Below are positions 1 to 5,182 of a stretch of 5,182 bases of DNA, piece after piece. This stretch comes from Bacteroidota bacterium (lineage in GTDB: Bacteria > Bacteroidota > Bacteroidia > Flavobacteriales_F > PHOS-HE28), in assembly GCA_023428865.1 (NCBI GenBank), contig JAEYWT010000320.1, forward strand, positions 1 to 5,182. The letters run 5' to 3'. Made by a program: the position numbers and the translations under genes. Numbering within the stretch: position 1 is the first letter of the stretch; each line of letters begins with the position of its first letter. The notes beneath the pieces were generated by a model. The model did not search any database. It was not told the DNA's origin and was given only the letters and a program-made list of their open reading frames with translations.

Positions 1-818
1 ATGCCATGCAGGGCATTGTGCCCTTCATACCCACCGAGCGGAAGATCGAATATCTGAACACGTTGCTGCGTGTTGGTTTCGACACCATCGACATCGGCAG
101 CTTCGTAAGTCCGAAGGCCATACCACAATTGGCGGATACAGCGGAGGTTCTGGCGCGGATCGAACCCTCAGCATCGAAATTGCTGGTGATCGTGGCCAAC
201 GAACGCGGTGCGGAACAAGCTGTGGAGCAGGAGCGTGTCACCTATCTGGGTTATCCCTTCAGCATCAGCGAGACCTTCCAGCAGCGTAATACCAATACGA
301 GCATCGAAGGTTCGTGGGCACGCATCGCACGCATCGCCGATCTGACGCAAGCTGCGAACAAGGAACTGGTGGTGTACATCAGCATGGCCTTCGGAAATCC
401 CTATGGCGATCCATGGAACGCCGAGGTGGCCCTGCACTGGACGAACCGCCTGGTGAACGAGCTCGGCGTACGGATCATCGCCCTTAGTGATACCGTCGGT
501 GTTGCCAAGCCGGAGGATATCCACGCCATGTTCGCCGCCTTGATCCCAGCTCTCCCGCACGTTGAATTCGGTGCACACCTGCACTGCACACTCGACAATT
601 GGCCGGTGAAGACCCAAGCCGCATGGGATGCCGGATGCCGCCGGTTCGATGGTGCCATCAAGGGCTACGGCGGCTGCCCAATGGCCGAGGACGATCTCGT
701 GGGTAACCTTCAGATAGAGCTGTTCGTGCAGGAGCTGGAGCGAAAAGGTATCAGAACTGGACTGGACCTGGAACAGCTAGGGCGTAGTGTCCTTTTAGCT
801 GCTACGGTCTTCCCCTGA
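1..818 (+). CDS. Hydroxymethylglutaryl-CoA lyase-like protein (5' truncated by window edge)
   Basis: Likely cleaves 3-hydroxy-3-methylglutaryl-CoA to acetoacetate and acetyl-CoA, the last step of leucine breakdown, in the cytoplasm. The first two bases plus a preceding G would read Asp-Ala before Met-Gln-Gly, matching the family's conserved RDA.QG motif, so the Met at position 6 is internal and roughly 20-30 N-terminal residues lie outside the window. Counting from that Met, visible HMGL-like TIM-barrel motifs are IDIGSFVSPKAIPQ (28-41), SDTVGVA (161-167), the metal-binding HxH in GAHLHCT (His191, His193), and the active-site loop YGGCPMA (221-227) with Cys224, followed by Asn234. The family's usual glutamate before the SFVSP motif is Asp29 here. 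A related lyase acting on another acyl-CoA is possible. The next gene starts 9 bp downstream on the same strand, suggesting co-transcription without any clear functional link. Confidence 0.92.
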   Translation, partial: AMQGIVPFIPTERKIEYLNTLLRVGFDTIDIGSFVSPKAIPQLADTAEVLARIEPSASKLLVIVANERGAEQAVEQERVTYLGYPFSISETFQQRNTNTSIEGSWARIARIADLTQAANKELVVYISMAFGNPYGDPWNAEVALHWTNRLVNELGVRIIALSDTVGVAKPEDIHAMFAALIPALPHVEFGAHLHCTLDNWPVKTQAAWDAGCRRFDGAIKGYGGCPMAEDDLVGNLQIELFVQELERKGIRTGLDLEQLGRSVLLAATVFP

Positions 819-827
819 TCTTCGGCC

Positions 828-2288
828 ATGCGAGCCTGGCGTGGTGTGTTGTTCGTGGCCCTTGCAGGTGGGCTGGTGCACGCGCTGGTAACCTTCCCGA
901 ATCATTTCCTTTTCCGCACCTACGCGCTCGATCTCGGCCTGTACACGCACGCAGCTTGGACCTACCTCAATGGTGGGTTGGCCGATACAGCCTTGTTCCA
1001 GGAAGTCGTCGCTCCCATGTTGGCGGATCACTTCGACCTTTATCTACTTCTTGTCTCTCCACTTCTACTGATCTTCGGGACCTGGACCCTGCTATTCCTA
1101 CAATGGGCGTCCATCATTTTCGGAGCTTTTGGCGTTCGCCGGTATTTGCTCACTCGGGGAATGGAGCCGTCGGTCGCGCTGGTGGGAATGTCCTTATTCT
1201 TCCTCTTCTTCGGGGTGTTCGCCGCTTCGTCGTTCGATTATCACTCCAATGTGGTAGCCGCCATGTTGCTGCCGTGGTGCCTGGATGCCGTATGGCGAGG
1301 TCGGAGGTGGAGAGCCTTCTTGTTTTGCGCGGGAATGTTGGTGGCCAAGGAGAATATTGGTCTTTGGTCGGGTTCCATCATGGCTATCCTCGCGATGGAT
1401 CGTTCACTATCAATGACCATACGGCGCATGGCGATGAGCCTCGCAGTATTGAGCTTCGTTTGGTCGGCGATCATCATCGGTGTGGTGATGCCGACGTTGG
1501 CTGCGGATGGCCAATATGCCCACTTCGACTATCGGATCGTAGCCGGCCTTTTCCAAGGCGATCGACCACCTTGGGGCCTTCTTCGTGCGTTGTTCATTGA
1601 CTTGGAAGGCTCGGCAAAGGGTACGGCCATTAAGGTCGAATTCTGGGTGCTGCTAATGCTCTCGGGTGGTTGGGCGTTCGTTCTTCGACCTGCCTGGGGA
1701 ATGATGGCGGTGCCGCTGATCGTACAGAAAATGTGGCATGATGAGCCCTCCAAGTGGGGGGCGTTCGGTCAGTACTGTATCGAGTTCGCGCCTTTGGTGG
1801 CCATTTCGGTACCGTTGGTACTAGCGACCACTATGGCTCAGGGTGCTCGTCGTTGGGCTCTGTTCATCGCACTGGGCATGGCTATGGCCTGCACCATTCG
1901 CATTATGGATAACACTGTGGCCCACATGGATCGGTCGCGGATCCGCTTATACAAGGCGGAGCATTACCGTCGGGAATATGATGTCCAGCGGGTGCGCGAT
2001 GTCGTTGCTTCCTTGCCACCGGGTGTTGTGGTCAGCGCACAATCTCCAGCTGTGCCCCATCTCGCCTTGCGTAGCCACCTGTTCCAATTCCCGATCTTGC
2101 GGGATGCTGAAGCTGTTGTATTGATGCCCCAAGAGAGCACCTATCCGTTGAGCGAATCAGACTATCGCCGTTCAGTGGACAGCTTGATGAACGCTGCCGA
2201 TTGGCGGGTGGAGGTGCGTGATACGAACGTTATCCTGCTGAGACGCGATGGCGGGGAAGTCAGGCCCGATGCAGCTCGAACACCGTGA
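828..2288 (+). CDS. DUF2079 family polytopic membrane protein
   Basis: A 486-residue inner-membrane protein of unknown function. It matches the DUF2079 pattern as I know it: an N-terminal helix (about 5-22), then a loop with ALDLGLYTHAAW (33-44), ADHFDLYLLLVSP (66-78), FDYHSNVVAAMLLPW (136-150) and AKENIGLW (173-180). Further hydrophobic segments lie near 86-104, 115-133, 163-187, 203-222, 272-298, 321-337 and 342-359. The C-terminal ~125 residues are hydrophilic and contain the family-like stretch VVSAQSPAVPHLALRS (401-416). DUF2079 resembles GT-C glycosyltransferases in layout (acidic loop after helix 1, soluble C-terminal domain), so a role in moving sugars from lipid carriers is plausible but unproven. 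The ATG at 828 has no obvious Shine-Dalgarno sequence. The last 29 bp overlap the convergent phosphoesterase gene. Confidence 0.88.
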   Translation: MRAWRGVLFVALAGGLVHALVTFPNHFLFRTYALDLGLYTHAAWTYLNGGLADTALFQEVVAPMLADHFDLYLLLVSPLLLIFGTWTLLFLQWASIIFGAFGVRRYLLTRGMEPSVALVGMSLFFLFFGVFAASSFDYHSNVVAAMLLPWCLDAVWRGRRWRAFLFCAGMLVAKENIGLWSGSIMAILAMDRSLSMTIRRMAMSLAVLSFVWSAIIIGVVMPTLAADGQYAHFDYRIVAGLFQGDRPPWGLLRALFIDLEGSAKGTAIKVEFWVLLMLSGGWAFVLRPAWGMMAVPLIVQKMWHDEPSKWGAFGQYCIEFAPLVAISVPLVLATTMAQGARRWALFIALGMAMACTIRIMDNTVAHMDRSRIRLYKAEHYRREYDVQRVRDVVASLPPGVVVSAQSPAVPHLALRSHLFQFPILRDAEAVVLMPQESTYPLSESDYRRSVDSLMNAADWRVEVRDTNVILLRRDGGEVRPDAARTP

Positions 2289-3513
2289 TCTCCGGTGGCA
2301 TGCCCACGCGGCCAGGGAATCCGATGAAGCCGAAGCCGCGGTTCACATAAAGGTGCTGTTTCCCTTCGGTGTATAGCCCCGCCCAGTGCTTGTAGACCCA
2401 CTGTGCCGGGCTGAACACGACACCGTTCAACTTTACACCGAGCTGTGCGCCGTGCGTATGGCCGCTCAAGGTGAGGTCGATACCCGTGCCTAGGACCTGC
2501 TCTTCCCAATGCGTGGGGTCGTGGCTCATCAGGATCCGGAAGGGGAGTTTCTCAGAGCCGTAGATCGCTTTGGATAGGTCGCCATATTGCTGGAAACGAC
2601 GGCCCCAGTTCTGCACACCCAACAGACCGATCCGTGCGGTACCACGCTCCAATGTGATGTGTTCATCCAACAGGAGTTTGAAACCCATATCACGGTGTAT
2701 CCGCTTCAGTTTCTCGAGGTTCGCACGTTTGTCTTCAGTGTTGTCCCACTTCACGTAATCACTGTAGTCGTGATTGCCGAGGATACTGTACTTGCCGATC
2801 TTGGCTTTCACGCCGGCAAAGATCTCCGTGAAGGCTTCCGCTTCGTCGGCGTAGTCGTTCACCATATCACCGGTGAAGAGCACCAGGTCCGGTGTTTCTG
2901 CGTTGATCAGGTCCACGCCGTTCTGTACGATGGAACGGTCGTCTCCGAAGCTGCCCAAGTGCATGTCACTGATCTGGACAATGCGCAGACCGTCGAACTC
3001 CTGCGGCAGATCGGGGCTGTCGATAGGAATGCGGGCCACGTTGAATTTGCGCCGCCCCTTTGTTACTCCGTAAAGAACGCCTGCGAACGGTACGGTAGCC
3101 ACGATCAATCCCAGTTGGCTTAGGAAGTTCGCGCGATCCAACAGTTCACCGGTGCCATCGGGTTTCCCAGGCAGCAGTTTGGACCAACCCCAACGTCCTA
3201 GGTGCAGGATGTCGTCCAAACCATGGAAGATCACGATCACCAACTTGGGCAGGAAGAACAACAGGAAGAGCGCCACCAACGAGAATACATAGCTATGATC
3301 GCGTCGGACTTGGCTCCCCTGCATGCTCACCATGGTCCAGACCAAGACCGCCATGATACCAATGCTTACGATCCAATACAGGATACGCACGATACGCCTC
3401 AATACCAACGAGTGGTTGGCCAGGGCCGTGTTCACCCCCTTGTACGCGTACAGGTCTATCAGCACCAATACGACCAAGAAGATGATGAAATTGCGAAGGG
3501 CGGTAGGGGACAT
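2260..3513 (-). CDS. Membrane-anchored metallophosphoesterase (YkuE/YaeI-like)
   Basis: A 417-residue calcineurin-like phosphoesterase. All metal-site motifs are present in order: SDMH (Asp183, His185), GDMVND (Asp216), GNHD (Asn247, His248), SHDP (His331) and GHTHG (His352, His354), so it should be an active dinuclear-metal hydrolase. The N-terminal ~150 residues carry four hydrophobic segments (about 7-24, 43-62, 75-97, 132-152), then a basic KGRRK linker and the catalytic domain from about 175. Charges in the loops do not settle which side of the membrane the domain faces. Relatives include YkuE/YaeI and chlamydial LpxG, a UDP-2,3-diacylglucosamine hydrolase, but the substrate here is not readable. 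The ATG at 3513 is chosen because hydrophobic sequence follows at once; the only upstream in-frame ATG (3669) would add 52 non-membrane residues and overlap the divergent gene. Confidence 0.92.
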   Translation of the reverse strand: MSPTALRNFIIFLVVLVLIDLYAYKGVNTALANHSLVLRRIVRILYWIVSIGIMAVLVWTMVSMQGSQVRRDHSYVFSLVALFLLFFLPKLVIVIFHGLDDILHLGRWGWSKLLPGKPDGTGELLDRANFLSQLGLIVATVPFAGVLYGVTKGRRKFNVARIPIDSPDLPQEFDGLRIVQISDMHLGSFGDDRSIVQNGVDLINAETPDLVLFTGDMVNDYADEAEAFTEIFAGVKAKIGKYSILGNHDYSDYVKWDNTEDKRANLEKLKRIHRDMGFKLLLDEHITLERGTARIGLLGVQNWGRRFQQYGDLSKAIYGSEKLPFRILMSHDPTHWEEQVLGTGIDLTLSGHTHGAQLGVKLNGVVFSPAQWVYKHWAGLYTEGKQHLYVNRGFGFIGFPGRVGMPPEITVFELHRA

Positions 3514-3518
3514 GGGGG

Positions 3519-3526
3519 CAAAGCTA
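3519..3526 (-). promoter_or_regulatory. Possible Bacteroidota -7 box (TAGCTTTG) for the phosphoesterase gene
   Basis: On the minus strand the octamer TAGCTTTG fits the Bacteroidota -7 consensus TAnnTTTG exactly and ends 5 bp before the ATG at 3513. Used as a promoter, it would start transcription at or next to the start codon, giving a nearly leaderless mRNA. No convincing -33 TTG element is seen about 19 bp further upstream, so this may be a chance match. Confidence 0.3.
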
Positions 3527-3551
3527 TGGGGGCTAACTCCGTTCGGTCGGG

Positions 3552-3571
3552 TTTGGCGATCTTTGGGGATC
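3552..3571 (+). repeat. Tandem 10-bp direct repeat upstream of the T9SS substrate gene
   Basis: TTTGGCGATC (3552-3561) is followed directly by TTTGGGGATC (3562-3571), identical at 9 of 10 positions and ending 5 bp before the ATG at 3577. The second copy supplies GGGGA 8 bp before the start, the nearest thing to a ribosome-binding site here. GATC at both 3558-3561 and 3568-3571 could also pair as a weak 4-bp hairpin. An operator, a ribosome-binding element and coincidence are all possible. Confidence 0.5.
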
Positions 3572-3576
3572 AAACG

Positions 3577-4989
3577 ATGATTAGAACGACCATACTGACC
3601 CTTTTGATCAGCGCATCTTTTGTGTCCTCTGGACAGACCTGGAGAAGGGCTGTAGGTACCTACGGTCAAGATGATGCCACTTGTGTCCGATGGGTTTATG
3701 AGGACCTGATCGTTGTCGCAGGATCAACTGGTGGCGCAGGTTCCGGAGGGTCTGACATTTATCTGATGGGACTCAATGGTGCGGGAGTTCGACAATGGAG
3801 TAACACCATTGGAGGTTCCGCTATTGAACAAGCTGTTGATCTTCACGTACTCGAGGATGGCTCCTTTCTTATCCTTGGGAATACCAATGTTGGAGAAGAT
3901 TACGATGGGCTTCTCATACACGCCAACGCTGATGGGGAGGTACAATGGCAACGCACCTATGGCGGCGAGGACTGGGATCTTTTCAGAGAGCTTGTCGTGC
4001 TGCCCAATGGTGAAATACTGGTGGTTGGTCGGTCTTATCGCCCTGGTTTAGACGCTGAAGTCTGGCTCCTTCGGCTAGCACCGAATGGCGATGTGATGAA
4101 TCAGACCTTCTATGGTGGAATGGGTGATCAGGACGGTCGTTCTTTGTGTGAACGGAATGGCGTCATAACGATAGCAGGCTCAACGGGCCTTGAAGAGCAA
4201 ACGGATGTTCTGTTGCTTCAAGTGGATCTTGATGGGAATCTGGCCTGGTCCATAACGCATGGAGGGGATTCCTTGGATGTTGCTTACGATGTCCTTCCCA
4301 CACTGGATGGTGGTTTTTCCATCGTTGGTATTACACGAAGCTTTTCAGTATACGAGGAAGGTTATCACCTGAAAACGGACGGTACAGGGACGTTTGAATG
4401 GAACAGGAACTGGGGACAGATCAATGACCAGGCTTCTTACGACCACCTTCAATTGAGCACCGGAGAGTTCATCACCGTTGGGTACACGAAGACCTCTGGT
4501 GGTGGGCAAAAGGATATGTTCCTTTTGAAAAGCACAGAACAAGGAGATTTCCTCTTCGGCCGGACGTTCGGTGGTGCTCAAGATGAAGTGGCCTTCTCTC
4601 TTGACCTTACGGTTGATGGTTTCTTATGCGCAGGGTGGACTACGAGTTACGGTGCAGGAGGTCGTGATATGTTCATTGTAAGGACCGGAGAGAATGGAAC
4701 CACCGCAACGGAGGTCGTCTCCAGTTCGTTCGATCCAGTTAGCGTTGTGGAGTCAACTATTCCACCCATTCGTTGTTACCCGAATCCTTTCGTGGGTGAG
4801 TTCACCATTGAAGGTGCTTCCAAAGGCACTTGGCGAATGTTCGATATACATGGTGCGTTGATCGATGCTGGGGTGTTCAGTGGTTTAACCCGTGCTCAGG
4901 TTTCTGCATCGCCAGGGACCTATGTGGTCGAAGTGGTGCATGGCAATGGTGATATGAATCGTTGTACGATGATCCTTCTGCCCCAATGA
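3577..4989 (+). CDS. Secreted seven-repeat propeller-like protein with T9SS sorting domain
   Basis: A 470-residue exported protein of unknown specific function. Residues 1-19 are a Sec signal peptide (Arg3, hydrophobic 5-12, small residues before Gln20). Residues 27-380 hold seven repeats of about 50 residues, each with a Gly-Gly-like start, an LxDGxFxIxGxT-like strand pair, an acidic strand such as DxxLLxxDxDG, and usually a closing Trp (74, 124, 224, 275). This suggests a seven-bladed beta-propeller. Residues 401-470 are a T9SS type A sorting domain starting YPNPF, so the protein is probably carried across the outer membrane and secreted or surface-anchored. The ATG at 3577 is chosen because the signal peptide follows directly; the reading frame stays open further upstream only as antisense of the phosphoesterase. 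GC is lower than in neighbouring genes. The stop overlaps the next gene's ATG. Confidence 0.9.
   Translation: MIRTTILTLLISASFVSSGQTWRRAVGTYGQDDATCVRWVYEDLIVVAGSTGGAGSGGSDIYLMGLNGAGVRQWSNTIGGSAIEQAVDLHVLEDGSFLILGNTNVGEDYDGLLIHANADGEVQWQRTYGGEDWDLFRELVVLPNGEILVVGRSYRPGLDAEVWLLRLAPNGDVMNQTFYGGMGDQDGRSLCERNGVITIAGSTGLEEQTDVLLLQVDLDGNLAWSITHGGDSLDVAYDVLPTLDGGFSIVGITRSFSVYEEGYHLKTDGTGTFEWNRNWGQINDQASYDHLQLSTGEFITVGYTKTSGGGQKDMFLLKSTEQGDFLFGRTFGGAQDEVAFSLDLTVDGFLCAGWTTSYGAGGRDMFIVRTGENGTTATEVVSSSFDPVSVVESTIPPIRCYPNPFVGEFTIEGASKGTWRMFDIHGALIDAGVFSGLTRAQVSASPGTYVVEVVHGNGDMNRCTMILLPQ
3655..4716 (+). repeat. Region encoding seven ~50-residue protein repeats
   Basis: The Gly marking each repeat start falls at residues 30, 80, 130, 181, 230, 280 and 333, giving spacings of 50, 50, 51, 49, 50 and 53. 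The best-conserved core is DGGFSIVGIT in repeat 5 (243-252), with related versions DGSFLILGNT (repeat 2), NGEILVVGRS (3), NGVITIAGST (4), TGEFITVGYT (6) and VDGFLCAGWT (7). The DNA copies have diverged, so this is an old protein-level repeat and not a recent tandem duplication. Confidence 0.85.
4777..4986 (+). other. T9SS type A C-terminal sorting domain
   Basis: The last 70 residues start with YPNPFVGEFTIEG, followed by strand WRMFDIHGALIDAG (419-432), GTYVVEVVHGNG (447-458) and a final CTMILLPQ. This order (YPNP box, dxxG turn, G-x-Y-x-V strand, short hydrophobic end) is the TIGR04183-type pattern. The domain directs outer-membrane passage through the type IX system and is normally removed. 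Cys400 and Cys463 flank it and might form a disulfide. Confidence 0.88.
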
Positions 4990-5182
4990 CCTTAAGGATG
5001 AGGTCTAATGCGGGCCATGCTAGTCAAGCCCTCCTCCTCCTAGGCCACCTCCTCTTCTTCGGCCTGTTCGCGTTGGCCTACATCCACATGCCTGCGCGTG
5101 TGGTGCATGTGGATTCCGCGTTCCAGATCTTCAAATGGATCCATGTGCCGGGGGTGGGTGTGGAGGCACATCGGTTCACCGC
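4986..5182 (+). CDS. Partial membrane protein of unknown function (3' truncated by window edge)
   Basis: An open frame runs to the right edge, 65 codons plus 2 bases. The ATG at 4986 overlaps the preceding TGA as ATGA, typical of translational coupling; a second in-frame ATG at 4998 follows TTAAGG directly and is the alternative start. From the first Met, residues 15-33 form a strong hydrophobic helix rich in Leu and Phe with little charge before it, so it is an N-terminal membrane anchor or first helix. It is followed by a loop with HVDSAFQIFKWIHVPG (41-56) and EAHRF (60-64). The pattern of helix 1, acidic loop and a Phe/Lys/Trp-rich amphipathic stretch recalls the first periplasmic loop of large polytopic Bacteroidota proteins, some GT-C-like, but too little is present to name a family. 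It is probably in an operon with the T9SS substrate gene. Confidence 0.75.
   Translation, partial: MTLRMRSNAGHASQALLLLGHLLFFGLFALAYIHMPARVVHVDSAFQIFKWIHVPGVGVEAHRFT

Noticed and set aside
6..8. ATG at 6 as the true start of the lyase
   Set aside because: It is the Met of the conserved DAMQG motif; the codon before it is Ala and the base pattern at the edge fits Asp, so the gene begins left of the window.
168..661. Minus-strand open frames inside the lyase gene
   Set aside because: They are antisense shadows of a gene with strong family motifs and show no recognisable domain.
956..1600. A 214-codon plus-strand frame inside the DUF2079 gene
   Set aside because: It is an out-of-frame Arg/Ser-rich shadow, while the membrane protein frame carries DUF2079 motifs throughout.
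2290..2315. GGCATGCC palindrome near the convergent gene ends as a terminator
   Set aside because: The stem is only the 8-bp self-complementary core with mismatched flanks, no loop and no T-run.
2587..3123. A 178-codon plus-strand frame opposite the phosphoesterase
   Set aside because: It lies antisense to the catalytic domain and its pattern is explained by codon bias on the coding strand.
3202..3576. N-terminal extension of the secreted protein back to an upstream ATG at 3202
   Set aside because: This stretch is antisense to the phosphoesterase's membrane domain, reads as His/Gln/Asp-rich shadow sequence, and would bury the clear signal peptide that starts at 3577.
3514..3669. Phosphoesterase start at the upstream ATG (3669)
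   Set aside because: The extra 52 residues are low-hydrophobicity Ser/Pro/Arg-rich sequence that overlaps the signal peptide region of the divergent gene; the first membrane helix begins just after the ATG at 3513.
5031..5059. CTC/CCT repeats as a possible slippage (phase-variation) tract
   Set aside because: Only a few interrupted triplet copies are present and they encode Leu/Phe of the membrane helix; a triplet repeat would not shift the frame.

Overview
The window looks like an ordinary chromosomal stretch from a Bacteroidota bacterium, probably a Flavobacteriales-type lineage with fairly high GC. The evidence is a secreted protein ending in a type IX secretion (T9SS) type A sorting domain, which is essentially confined to Bacteroidota. 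Supporting signs are the lack of clear Shine-Dalgarno sequences before most starts and a TAnnTTTG promoter-like octamer. The genus cannot be read from the sequence.

Layout: (1) 1-818, plus strand: 3' part of a hydroxymethylglutaryl-CoA lyase-like gene, cut by the left edge. (2) 828-2288, plus: a DUF2079-family polytopic membrane protein, 9 bp downstream and probably co-transcribed. (3) 2260-3513, minus: a YkuE/YaeI-type metallophosphoesterase behind a four-helix membrane anchor, convergent with gene 2 and overlapping its end by 29 bp. (4) 3514-3576: a 63-bp divergent intergenic region with a near-perfect tandem decamer and one possible -7 box. (5) 3577-4989, plus: a secreted protein with seven ~50-residue propeller-like repeats and a T9SS C-terminal domain. 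(6) 4986-5182, plus: the start of a membrane protein, joined to gene 5 by a 4-bp ATGA overlap and cut by the right edge. No stretch over 300 bases lacks a gene.

The genes do not form one obvious pathway. The lyase belongs to leucine/ketone-body carbon metabolism, while the other four are envelope proteins (three membrane, one exported). I saw no tRNA, rRNA, CRISPR array, insertion sequence, phage gene or defence system. I do not see a convincing undescribed system. The points most worth a second look are the regular seven-repeat T9SS substrate, its lower GC, the tandem repeat before its start, and the unannotated partial membrane gene coupled to it.
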